Shown piece after piece: positions 7,964 to 15,757 of a stretch of 64,000 bases of DNA. Every line of letters begins with the position of its first letter. The stretch's first letter is position 1. Position numbers and translations under genes: made by a program. This DNA comes from Polycyclovorans sp046565985 (GTDB lineage: Bacteria; Pseudomonadota; Gammaproteobacteria; Nevskiales; Nevskiaceae). The stretch is from positions 1 to 64,000 of the forward strand of contig JBKHXN010000052.1 in the NCBI GenBank assembly GCA_046565985.1, given 5' to 3'. Under the pieces are notes generated by a model, which was not told the origin of the DNA, searched no databases, and worked only from the letters and a program-made list of their open reading frames with translations.

Positions 7964-9967
7964 TCAGGCGTTTCCGGGCAGCTTGAAACCCGACACCGAG
8001 GCGCGCAGTTTTTCCGACAGGCTGTTGAGCTCGGTCACGGCCTGTGCGGTCTGGCCGGCGGAGCCGGAGGTCTGTACCGCGATCTCCCGGATGACCTGCA
8101 TCTGGCCGGCGATCTTGGTAGCGGTTCCGGACTGGTTGCGTGCCGAGACGGAAATTTCCTGGATCAGCTTGGAGAGTTCCTCGGAGGAGGTTTCGATCTT
8201 GGTCAGCGCGCCACCGGCTTCTTCGGCGCTGCGCGCGCCGGAGACCACGTTCTGCGTGGAGCGCTCCATGGAGATGATGGCCTCGTTGGTGTCGGCCTGA
8301 ATGGTCTTGACCAGGCTTTCGATCTGGCGTGTGGCCTGGGCGGCGCGCTCGGCCAGACGCTGGACTTCGTCGGCCACCACCGCGAAGCCGCGGCCCGCAT
8401 CACCCGCCATGGCGGCCTGGATGGAGGCGTTGAGCGCCAGCGTGTTGGTCTGCTCGGAAATGTCGTTGATGAACTCGATGATGTTGCCGATTTCCTGGGA
8501 CGATTCGCCCAGGCGCTTGATGCGCTTGGAGGTGTCCTGGATCTGCTCGCGCAGCTGGGTCATGCCCTGGATGGTGCGCCCCACCGTCTCGGAGCCGCTG
8601 TTGGCGATCTTCACCGAGTTCTGCGCCTGCTGGGCGAGCTGCTCGGCGCGGCTGGCCACCTGCTGCAGCGACTGGGCGCTGGCGACCACCTGGTTGGTGA
8701 CCGCGGTGATCTCCTTGGCCTGGCGCTCGGAGGCCTCGTTCATGCGCTGCACGATCTTGGCGGTGTTGGCCGCCGAGGTGGTGATCTCGGCCGAGGTGGT
8801 GTTGATGGTACCCACCAGGTTGCGCATGTTGGAGACGGTGTAGTTCAAGGAGTCGGCGATGGCGCCGGTGAAGTCCTCGGTCACGGTCACGTCCACCGTC
8901 AGGTCGCCGTCGGCCAGGTTGGTGATTTCGTCCAGCAGACCCAGAATGGCCTGCTGCTGGCGTTCGTCGCGCTCTTCCGCGGTGGCGGCGCGGCGGCGTA
9001 CCTGCGTGGTGTTGAGCACGAAGAACAGGATCAGCAACGCCACCGAGGCGATGCCCAGCACGTAGCTCGGCCAGACGTAGACGCGGTTTTCGAGGGTGTA
9101 GTCCAGAATCGCCTGCTGCACGGTGTTGGCGGCGGTGACCACGGTGGTGGCCACGCCCAGCATGCCGGTGCCGGAGGTCTGGAACTCGGTGAGCAGCTCG
9201 GTGTCGGCGCTGATGCCTTCCACCGCCTCGGCAACCGGGGCAAAGGCGGCGCGGGCCTGGGCGATCAGCTCGTTGAGCGTGGCGTCGAACCCGCCGCCGG
9301 AGAGCTGGTTCTGCGCGCGGGTGAAGTCGCGCGTCAGGCCCTGCATTTCACTGATGGCGGCGCCCACTTCGGTGCCGATGCGCAGCATGCCGCGCGCGGC
9401 GGCTTCGAGCCGCCCCAGGCGCACCAGCTGGCTGGAGGCGGTGAGCGCCGGGCCAATCTGGCCCCGCTCGTTGAGTGCGTCGGTGATGCGGTCGTACAGC
9501 GCGCGGGTGGTGGCGATCTCGTTGACGATCACCGCCACGTTGTTGGAGGTACGGCCATAGCCTTCGGTGTTGCTGATCACCGCGGTGAGCGAGGGCTGCA
9601 TCTCGCCCCAGATGGTTTCGAGTTCCGTGACGTCGGGCTGGATCTCGGCGGGCAGGGCGGGCAGGCCGGCGTCCGGATCGCCAGACTTGAGGGTCTGGAT
9701 CAGCTCGGTGAACTCGACCTGGGTGTCGTTGAGGGCGCGGAAGTCCGGCTCGAAACCCTGCGTGGTTTCACGCGAGACGCGCGTGAGGCGCCCCGAGTTG
9801 GTGGCGATTTCGCGGGAGAGATCGAGCCAGGCCTGGTTGCGCGTGGCCTGGGTCTGGGTCACGTACAGGCTGCCCAGGGCCGCGATCAGCAGCGCCGTGG
9901 CCAGGATCAGGATCGTCAGTTCGCGGCGCCCACCGGTAAAGCCGCCGCCCGCTTTTTGTTCTGCCAT
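7964..9967 (-). CDS. pilJ: PilJ-like methyl-accepting chemotaxis protein
   Basis: A 667-residue chemoreceptor. It has an N-terminal membrane segment (residues about 17-39), a long periplasmic sensor region of the PilJ type, a second membrane segment at about residues 298-320 (VWPSYVLGIASVALLILFF), a HAMP-like linker, and a cytoplasmic signalling domain with the hairpin tip EQTNTLALNASIQAA. PilJ proteins control type IV pilus twitching and cAMP through the Pil-Chp pathway. The upstream gene is a PilH-like receiver, but pilG, pilI and chpA are not adjacent. The start has a strong GGGGGAGAG upstream. A terminator follows the gene. Confidence 0.85.
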   Translation of the reverse strand: MAEQKAGGGFTGGRRELTILILATALLIAALGSLYVTQTQATRNQAWLDLSREIATNSGRLTRVSRETTQGFEPDFRALNDTQVEFTELIQTLKSGDPDAGLPALPAEIQPDVTELETIWGEMQPSLTAVISNTEGYGRTSNNVAVIVNEIATTRALYDRITDALNERGQIGPALTASSQLVRLGRLEAAARGMLRIGTEVGAAISEMQGLTRDFTRAQNQLSGGGFDATLNELIAQARAAFAPVAEAVEGISADTELLTEFQTSGTGMLGVATTVVTAANTVQQAILDYTLENRVYVWPSYVLGIASVALLILFFVLNTTQVRRRAATAEERDERQQQAILGLLDEITNLADGDLTVDVTVTEDFTGAIADSLNYTVSNMRNLVGTINTTSAEITTSAANTAKIVQRMNEASERQAKEITAVTNQVVASAQSLQQVASRAEQLAQQAQNSVKIANSGSETVGRTIQGMTQLREQIQDTSKRIKRLGESSQEIGNIIEFINDISEQTNTLALNASIQAAMAGDAGRGFAVVADEVQRLAERAAQATRQIESLVKTIQADTNEAIISMERSTQNVVSGARSAEEAGGALTKIETSSEELSKLIQEISVSARNQSGTATKIAGQMQVIREIAVQTSGSAGQTAQAVTELNSLSEKLRASVSGFKLPGNA

Positions 9968-10001
9968 CTCTCCCCCTCGTTGCCGCTCGACTGCGTCTGG
10001 A

Positions 10002-10367
10002 TCAGGCGCCCAGTACGGATTTCACTTTGGCGATCAGGTCGGCTTCCTTGACCGGCTTGACCAGGTATTCCTTGGCGCCCTGGCGCATGGCCCAGACGCG
10101 GTCGGTTTCCTGATTCTTGCTGCTCACCACCACGATCGGGATGTGCGCCGTGGCGGGGTCCTTGGACAGCGTGCGGGTAGCCTGAAAGCCGTTGGTGCCG
10201 GGCATGACCACGTCCATGATCACACAGCTGGGCTTTTCCTGGCGCACGCGCTGGATGGCGTCGTCGCCGCTGTTGCACTCGAGCACGGTATAGCCGGCCT
10301 TGGTGAGGATGCTCTTGAGGTTTGCCACGTCCGTGGGTGAATCGTCCACTACCATGATGCTGGCCAT
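10002..10367 (-). CDS. pilH: PilH-like single-domain response regulator
   Basis: A 121-residue CheY-type receiver domain with no output domain. The acidic pocket is Asp8-Asp9, the phospho-acceptor is Asp52 in IMDVVMPG, the switch Ser is Ser82 and the conserved Lys is Lys104 in LVKPV. Length and order directly before pilJ suggest PilH, one of the two receivers of the twitching-motility chemosensory system. The ATG at 10367 is preferred because GAGGG lies upstream; a longer in-frame extension to 10433 has a low-complexity N-terminus. Confidence 0.85.
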   Translation of the reverse strand: MASIMVVDDSPTDVANLKSILTKAGYTVLECNSGDDAIQRVRQEKPSCVIMDVVMPGTNGFQATRTLSKDPATAHIPIVVVSSKNQETDRVWAMRQGAKEYLVKPVKEADLIAKVKSVLGA

Positions 10368-10444
10368 CGTCTTGCCCTCTGGGATTTGACCGGGTGTTGC
10401 AGGCGCCCCGCGCGCTTGGGGCGCGGCGGCCATTCAGTGGCTGA

Positions 10445-10450
10445 AATATA
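10445..10450 (-). promoter_or_regulatory. candidate -10 for pilH-pilJ
   Basis: TATATT on the minus strand, just beyond the pyrC' stop, with a weak TGAATG 18 bases upstream. It is the only AT-rich promoter-like stretch in the gap before pilH. Confidence 0.3.
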
Positions 10451-10471
10451 CACCAGCAGGCGCCGCTTCAT

Positions 10472-11776
10472 TCAGGCGGCGTGTACGGTGCGCCCGTGCA
10501 GCAGGGTCCGCAGCACGCGCCCGCGCAGGGTCTGGCCGATGAACGGAGAGTTCTTGCCGCGGCTGATCAGGGCCTCGCGGGTGAGCGTCCAGCGGGCTTC
10601 CGGGTCGAGCAGGATCAGGTCGGCCTCGGCGCCGGGCTGCAGGGCGGCCTGTACGCCGAGCACCGCCGCGGGGCCGGTGGTGAGGCGGGCCACCGCCTGC
10701 AGCGGCTCCAGCACGCCGTCCGCCACCAGTTGCAGCACGATGGGCAGCAGGGTGGCGAGCCCGGAGATGCCGGGCTCGGTGAGCGGGAAGGGGTTGATCT
10801 TGGCGTCGGCCTCGTGCGGCTGGTGGTCGGAGCACACCGCGCTGATGACGCCCTTGCGCAGGGCATCGCGCAGGGCGTCGCGGTCCTGCGCGGTGCGCAG
10901 CGGCGGGATCACGTGCGCCTGGCTGTTGAAGCCGTCGATCGCGTCCTCGGTGAGCACCAGCTGGTGGGCGGCCACGTCGGCGCTCACCGGCAGGCCGCGC
11001 GCCTGCGCGGTTTCCACCAGCTCGGCGCCGCGCGCGGTGGAGAGCCGGCCCAGGTGCACGCGCCCGCCCACGTCCTCGACCAGCGAGATCCAGAAGCGGA
11101 TGGCGGCGACTTCCGCCGCCGCCGGGATCGGCGCCAGGCCCAGGCGCGTGCCGACCGGCCCTTCGTGCGCGCAGCCGCCGGGGCAGAGCTGCTCGTCCTG
11201 GGCGAAGACGTGCACGGTCAGGCCCAGGCCGCGGGCGTATTCCAGCGCGCGGCGGGCGATCAGGCGGCTGCCGAGCGGCCGCAGCCCGTTGGACAGGCCG
11301 GTGCAGCCGGCGGCCTGGAGGGCGGCGAATTCCGCCAGCGCCTCGCCGCCCAGCTGTTGTGTGAGCGCGCCCAGCGGGTGCAGGCGCGGGCTGCCGGCGG
11401 CATCGGCGATGCGCTGCACGCGCGCGACCATGGCGGGGGTGTCGAGCACCGGCTGGGTGTCCGGCGGCAGGGCGAAGCGGGTGACGCCGGCGGCAAACGC
11501 GGCGGCGGTCTCGCTGCGAAAGCTGGCCTTGCCGGTGTGCCCCGGCTCGCGGAAGCGGGCACAGAGATCCACCAGGCCCGGCAGCAGCCAGTGGCCCTGG
11601 GCGTCGAATGTCTCGCGGTAGGGCTGGGCCGGCACCGCGGGGCCGATGTACGCGATGAGACCGTCGCGGATGCCGACGTGGCCGTTCTGGTCCAGGCCGC
11701 TGGCGGGGTCCAGCAGGCGGGCGTTGCGGATCAGCAGATCGCCCGGTGCGGCGCTGGTGACGGCAGTCTTTTTCAT
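10472..11776 (-). CDS. pyrC': dihydroorotase-like protein PyrC' (probably non-catalytic)
   Basis: A 434-residue amidohydrolase-fold protein of the dihydroorotase family. In active enzymes the first metal site reads D-x-H-x-H-x-REPG; here it is D70-L-C72-A-R74-F-REPG, so both metal-binding histidines are lost. This is the pattern of the PyrC' (PyrX) subunit found beside pyrB in Pseudomonas, which is inactive but needed for assembly of the aspartate carbamoyltransferase dodecamer. Its ATG overlaps the pyrB stop (ATGA). A true dihydroorotase should be encoded elsewhere in the genome. Confidence 0.88.
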   Translation of the reverse strand: MKKTAVTSAAPGDLLIRNARLLDPASGLDQNGHVGIRDGLIAYIGPAVPAQPYRETFDAQGHWLLPGLVDLCARFREPGHTGKASFRSETAAAFAAGVTRFALPPDTQPVLDTPAMVARVQRIADAAGSPRLHPLGALTQQLGGEALAEFAALQAAGCTGLSNGLRPLGSRLIARRALEYARGLGLTVHVFAQDEQLCPGGCAHEGPVGTRLGLAPIPAAAEVAAIRFWISLVEDVGGRVHLGRLSTARGAELVETAQARGLPVSADVAAHQLVLTEDAIDGFNSQAHVIPPLRTAQDRDALRDALRKGVISAVCSDHQPHEADAKINPFPLTEPGISGLATLLPIVLQLVADGVLEPLQAVARLTTGPAAVLGVQAALQPGAEADLILLDPEARWTLTREALISRGKNSPFIGQTLRGRVLRTLLHGRTVHAA

Positions 11777-12726
11777 GCACCGCCCTCGCGGCCGAGGATG
11801 AGATCCATCACCGCCATGCGCACGGCGATGCCGTTGCGCACCTGGTCGAGGATCACCGAGCGCGGGCCGTAAGCCACCTCGCCCTCGATCTCCACGCCGC
11901 GGTTGATCGGGCCCGGATGCATGATGATGGCGCCGGGCTTGAGCGCGTCCGCGCGCTCGCGGGTGAGGCCGAAATCGCGGTGGAACTCGCCCAGCGAGGG
12001 CAGGAAGGCGCCGAGCATGCGCTCCTTCTGCAGGCGCAGCAGGATGACCACGTCCACGCCGTCCAGCCCGGCTGCCAGCTCATGGAACACCTGCACGCCC
12101 ATCTGCTCGATCCCGGCGGGGATCAGGGTGGGCGGCGCCACCACGCGGATCTCCGGGCAGCCCAGGGTGCGCAGGGCGTGGATGTCGGAGCGCGCCACGC
12201 GGGAGTGCTGCACGTCGCCGACGATGGCGACCTTGAGCCGGGTAAAGTCGCCCTTGTGGCGGCGGATGGTGAGCATGTCCAGCAGCCCCTGCGTGGGGTG
12301 CGCGTGACGGCCGTCGCCGGCGTTGAGGATGGCCACTCCGGGCGCCGCGTGCTCGGCGAAAAAGTGCGCGGCACCGCTGGCGTCGTGGCGCACCACGAAC
12401 AGGTCGGCTTCCATCGCTTCCAGGGTCTTGAGCGTGTCGAGCAGCGTCTCGCCCTTGCTGGTGGAGCTGGACGCGACCTGCAGGTTGATCACGTCCGCCG
12501 ACAGCCGCTTGGCGGCCAGCTCGAAGGTGGTGCGCGTGCGCGTGGAGGTCTCGAAGAACAGGTTGATGACCGTGCGTCCGCGCAGGCGATCATAGTGCTT
12601 GTGACCGTCGTCCACGAAGCGGTCGGCGTGGTCGAGGATGCCGGTGAGCAACTCGCGGCTCAGCCCTTCCAGGCTGAGCAGGTGGCGCAGGCGACCGTGG
12701 TCGTCGAGTTGCAGGTGCGGACTCAT
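11773..12726 (-). CDS. pyrB: aspartate carbamoyltransferase catalytic subunit
   Basis: Condenses carbamoyl phosphate and aspartate to carbamoyl aspartate in pyrimidine synthesis. Carbamoyl-phosphate motif FFETSTRTRTTFE, the SSSTSKGET loop and HPGPINRGVEI are intact. The ATG at 12726 gives 317 residues, with an N-terminus (LQLDDHGRLRHLLSLEGLSRELL) typical of the Pseudomonas-type protein; no convincing Shine-Dalgarno is present and the frame is open further upstream. The adjacent pyrC' completes a class A-type PyrB-PyrC' complex. Confidence 0.95.
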   Translation of the reverse strand: MSPHLQLDDHGRLRHLLSLEGLSRELLTGILDHADRFVDDGHKHYDRLRGRTVINLFFETSTRTRTTFELAAKRLSADVINLQVASSSTSKGETLLDTLKTLEAMEADLFVVRHDASGAAHFFAEHAAPGVAILNAGDGRHAHPTQGLLDMLTIRRHKGDFTRLKVAIVGDVQHSRVARSDIHALRTLGCPEIRVVAPPTLIPAGIEQMGVQVFHELAAGLDGVDVVILLRLQKERMLGAFLPSLGEFHRDFGLTRERADALKPGAIIMHPGPINRGVEIEGEVAYGPRSVILDQVRNGIAVRMAVMDLILGREGGA

Positions 12727-12794
12727 CTGGGACGCGATTATGGCATTGATCCGCGCCCGGGAAACGGGGCGGGGCGCGTTGCCGGGATCAGGCT

Positions 12795-13217
12795 TCAGCG
12801 GCCCGCCGCCGCCTGCTCCTGGAACCACTGCTCGAGGATCACCCGCGCGGACTGGGCGTCGCGGTCGCCCTTGCGCACGCGGCGGCTCATCTGGCCGCTG
12901 GCGCGGGCCTTGCGCAGCCAGTCGTCGGCGGCGCGCGAGGAATAGCGTTCATCACAGGTCTGGACCGGCAGGCCGGTCTGCGCCGCGAGGGCGCGCACGA
13001 AGCGGCGCGCGGCGGCGGTGGCGGGCTGTTCGCCGCCGTCCTCGTCCAGCGGCAGGCCCACGACCAGCACCTCGGGCTGCCATTGGGCGATCAGGCGGGC
13101 GATGCCCGGCCAGTCGTCCGGCCTGAGGGTGGGCAGCGGGCTGGCGGTGCCGGTCAGACTGTCGCCGACCGCGACGCCGGTGCGCTTGCCGCCGTGGTCG
13201 AAGGCCAGCGCCCGCAT
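12795..13217 (-). CDS. ruvX: Holliday junction resolvase-like protein RuvX (YqgF)
   Basis: A 140-residue RNase H-fold protein of the YqgF family, implicated in pre-16S rRNA 5' processing. Family motifs seen are LAFDHGGKRTGVAVGD at the N-terminus, VVGLPLDEDG in the middle and the C-terminal acidic DAQSARVILEQW. The ATG at 13217 lies four bases after the algH stop, and algH-ruvX is a standard gammaproteobacterial pair, usually followed by pyrB as here. Confidence 0.93.
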   Translation of the reverse strand: MRALAFDHGGKRTGVAVGDSLTGTASPLPTLRPDDWPGIARLIAQWQPEVLVVGLPLDEDGGEQPATAAARRFVRALAAQTGLPVQTCDERYSSRAADDWLRKARASGQMSRRVRKGDRDAQSARVILEQWFQEQAAAGR

Positions 13218-13221
13218 CGGC

Positions 13222-13779
13222 TCAGGCGTGCCCGGCGCTCGCGGTGAGCTGGGTGACGTCCACGCCGAGCAGGCGGGTGGCGGCCTGCCAGCGGTCGCGC
13301 GCCGGAACCTGGAAGAGGATGGCCTCGTCCACCGGGGTATTGAGCCAGCTGTTGCGCAGGATCTCGCTTTCCAGCTGGCCTTCGTCCCAGCCGGCATAGC
13401 CCAGGGTCACCACGTACTCCTTGGGGCCGGTGCCCTGGCCGATGGCACGCAGCACGTCGCGCGAGGTGGTGATGTAGAGATCGTCGGCAATCTCCAGGCA
13501 GGATTCCCAGCCGCCGGGCTGGCGGTGGATGACGAAGCCGCGCTCCGGCTGCACCGGCCCGCCCCAGTAGACGATAACGCTCTCGTCCAGCGCGCCGTGC
13601 GGCAGGTCCATCTGGCTCATCATCTCGGAGAGGGTCAGCTGCATCGGACGGTTGATGATCAGGCCGATGGCGCCGTGATCGTTGTGCTCGCAGAGCAGGG
13701 AGACCGTGTGGCTGAAGTTCTCGTCCTCCAGCCCGGGCATGGCAATCAGGAACTGATTCTTGAGTGCGGAGTGATCCAT
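13222..13779 (-). CDS. algH: YqgE/AlgH family protein (UPF0301)
   Basis: A 185-residue protein of the DUF179 family. Hallmarks are the N-terminal NQFLIAMPGLEDENFSHTV and the internal GLIINRPM, VYWGGPV and GYAGWDEGQLE. AlgH was named as a regulator of alginate genes in Pseudomonas, but its biochemical role is unclear. It begins the short algH-ruvX-pyrB-pyrC' run on this strand; the Gx-transporter gene ends seven bases upstream, so read-through is likely. Confidence 0.93.
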   Translation of the reverse strand: MDHSALKNQFLIAMPGLEDENFSHTVSLLCEHNDHGAIGLIINRPMQLTLSEMMSQMDLPHGALDESVIVYWGGPVQPERGFVIHRQPGGWESCLEIADDLYITTSRDVLRAIGQGTGPKEYVVTLGYAGWDEGQLESEILRNSWLNTPVDEAILFQVPARDRWQAATRLLGVDVTQLTASAGHA

Positions 13780-13786
13780 GCCTTCG

Positions 13787-14335
13787 TTATACCGCAGATG
13801 GGCCGCCGGCGGGAGGCAGGCGGCGCAGGACCTGCCCCGCCAGCAGGCCGGTGAACAGGCCGAAGACCAGCCCGGAACCCAGCAGCAGCGGGGCCAGCCG
13901 CAGCAGGCCGGGGTGGGGGATGAACAGGGTCCAGGCCAGATAGAACTGGCCGCCCATGTGCGCCACCGCCGCCAGCACCGACAGCCCCACCACCGACAGC
14001 CGGGCGCCCGGTGGCAACAGCCGGTTGCAGCCGTGGCCGATGGCCAGGGCGAGCAGGCTGGCGCTGGCCCCGCCCACGCTGAGCCAGAAGCCGGGCGCCA
14101 GGAAGCTGCCCACCAGCAGGCTGCCGGCGAGCACGCGCAGCACGTTGACCCAGACCGCGGCGGCCAGCCCGTGGCGCAGCAGCACGATCAGCACCACCAC
14201 GTTGGCGAGCCCGGGCTTGATGCCGGGCAGCGGCGAGGGGAATCCCGCCTCCAGCACATGGATGACGATGGCCAGCCCGGCGAAGCCGGCGATCAGCCGG
14301 TCGCGCGGCTGGATCGCCCGTTCAGTGACTGACAC
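13787..14335 (-). CDS. Gx transporter family membrane protein (Hpre_diP_synt_I)
   Basis: A 182-residue protein with five or six hydrophobic segments and the family signature GIKPGLANVV. The family was once named heptaprenyl diphosphate synthase component I but looks like an ECF-type transporter substrate subunit. The GTG at 14335 is chosen because GGAGG lies six bases upstream; an ATG at 14353 would give six more residues. It overlaps the end of the NusG-II gene, and with apbE forms a three-gene operon. The substrate is unknown; flavin or isoprenoid-related compounds are possible from context. Confidence 0.8.
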   Translation of the reverse strand: MSVTERAIQPRDRLIAGFAGLAIVIHVLEAGFPSPLPGIKPGLANVVVLIVLLRHGLAAAVWVNVLRVLAGSLLVGSFLAPGFWLSVGGASASLLALAIGHGCNRLLPPGARLSVVGLSVLAAVAHMGGQFYLAWTLFIPHPGLLRLAPLLLGSGLVFGLFTGLLAGQVLRRLPPAGGPSAV

Positions 14336-14681
14336 CGTCCACCTCCGCATCACCGCCGCTGAGCGTCAGGCTGACGCGGTTGGGCAGGCAGGCCGCGGCG
14401 CCGCCGCCGTAGGCGAGCCAGCCGCTGTGCACGCAGACACGGTTGCGGCAGGGGCTGTCCACAAAGCGCACCCGCCCGGCCTGGATCTCCAGCACGCTGA
14501 TGCCGCGTGCACCGGGCACCTCCAGACGCTGTGGGGTGTGCAGCGGATGCCGGCCCCAGACCTGGCCACCCACGCGGATCTCGACGTGACTGGCGGCGCT
14601 GCGCGGGACCCACAACTGCGCGGCGAGGGCGCCGATGCCGGCGGCGAGCAGGACGACCAGCAGCAGATCGCTGCGGTTCAT
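14322..14681 (-). CDS. NusG domain II-containing membrane-anchored protein
   Basis: A 119-residue protein with one N-terminal membrane segment (residues about 5-23) followed by an extracytoplasmic NusG-domain-II fold. Visible family features are VEIRVGGQVW, the paired cysteines in DSPCRNRVCVHSGW, and the third Cys in AACLPNRVSL. It is not the transcription factor NusG. Its ATG overlaps the apbE stop, and its stop lies inside the next gene, so the three are probably co-translated. The conserved cysteines suggest a redox or metal role, which is inference. Confidence 0.82.
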   Translation of the reverse strand: MNRSDLLLVVLLAAGIGALAAQLWVPRSAASHVEIRVGGQVWGRHPLHTPQRLEVPGARGISVLEIQAGRVRFVDSPCRNRVCVHSGWLAYGGGAAACLPNRVSLTLSGGDAEVDGVSH

Positions 14682-15757
14682 GGCGCCGGTGTGGCGGTGA
14701 TTCCGTCACGCAGTTGCAGGCGCGCGGCCAGCGCCGGGGTGACCCAGACCTGGCCCGCCTCGTCCACCGCCAGCACCTGGTCCAGCTCCATCTCGCGGGC
14801 GGTCTCGCGCCACTGCGGGCCGGCGACGAACAGCGCGGTGCTGGCGGCGTCGCCCAGCGCACCGTCGCGACTGATCACGGTTACCGACTGCAGGCCGCGC
14901 GCCGGCTGGCCGCTGCGCGGGTCGAGGATGTGGTGGTAGCGCTGGCCCTCGAACTCAAAATAGCGTTCGTAGTCACCGCTGGTGATGATCGCCTCATCGC
15001 CGTGGGTGGGCAGGGTGGCGAGCAGGCCGGCGTTGCCGGCCGGGTCCGGGCGCGGGTGCCGGATGCCGATGTTCCAGGGCGTGTCGCCCTTCTGTCCGCT
15101 GACGCGCAGGTTGCCGCCGAGATTGACGATGGCGTTGCGCACCCCGGCGGCGCGCAGCCGGGCGATGGCAAGATCACAGGCCTCGCCCTTGGCGATGGCG
15201 CCGAAATCGAATTGCACCTCCGGCGCGGGGCCGTAGCGGGCGTCCGCACCCAGCTGCGGGGCCTGCCGCAGGGCGTCCACGCGCCGGGCGACCGCGGCCG
15301 GGTCGGGCGGGGTCTGGCGGTAGCGGCTCTCGTCGTCGAAGCCCCAGAGCTGGACCAGCGGCCCGACGCGCACGTCGAAGCGCCCGCCGCTCTGCCGGGT
15401 GTACTGCGCGGCGCGCTGGAACAGCGGCGCCAGCTCGGGCGGGATGCTCACGGATTCCCCGCGGGCGAGCCCGGCGTTGAGCTGCGCCAGCGCGCCGCCG
15501 CCCAGTACCGACCAGGTGGTTTCGAAGTCCTGGAGGAATCCGGCCAGATCGTCCAGCGCCCGTTCGGCGGCGGCGGGGCTGAGGCTGTCGTCGCGGTACA
15601 CGGTGACGGTGACCAGGGTGCCCATGGCGAGCAGGTCGCGCTGCAGCAGGCGGCCGTCGGCCTGCGGCTGGCGCAGTGCGAGAAACGCGAACAGCCCGGC
15701 CAGCAGCAGGCCGGTGAGCAGGCGTCGTCCAAAATTCTTCAGCCGCGGATCAGCCAT
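14678..15757 (-). CDS. apbE: FAD:protein FMN transferase ApbE
   Basis: Transfers FMN from FAD covalently to Thr or Ser of extracytoplasmic flavoproteins. The 359-residue protein has an N-terminal membrane anchor or signal (residues about 9-28), MGTLVTVTVY, the substrate-site FDFGAIAKGEACD, the Gly-rich VNLGGNLRVSG, and the Mg-binding DGALGDAASTALFV near the C-terminus. Its start overlaps the end of gshB. No Nqr or Rnf genes or FMN-binding domain proteins are seen in the window, so its target is unknown. Confidence 0.93.
   Translation of the reverse strand: MADPRLKNFGRRLLTGLLLAGLFAFLALRQPQADGRLLQRDLLAMGTLVTVTVYRDDSLSPAAAERALDDLAGFLQDFETTWSVLGGGALAQLNAGLARGESVSIPPELAPLFQRAAQYTRQSGGRFDVRVGPLVQLWGFDDESRYRQTPPDPAAVARRVDALRQAPQLGADARYGPAPEVQFDFGAIAKGEACDLAIARLRAAGVRNAIVNLGGNLRVSGQKGDTPWNIGIRHPRPDPAGNAGLLATLPTHGDEAIITSGDYERYFEFEGQRYHHILDPRSGQPARGLQSVTVISRDGALGDAASTALFVAGPQWRETAREMELDQVLAVDEAGQVWVTPALAARLQLRDGITATPAP

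Noticed and set aside
7952..10051. Long plus-strand frame opposite the pilJ-like gene
   Set aside because: Antisense shadow of a well-supported chemoreceptor; no recognisable domain.
10402..10425. GC-rich hairpin (GCGCCCC...GGGGCGC) between pilH and pyrC'
   Set aside because: No T-run follows on either strand, so it was not called a terminator.
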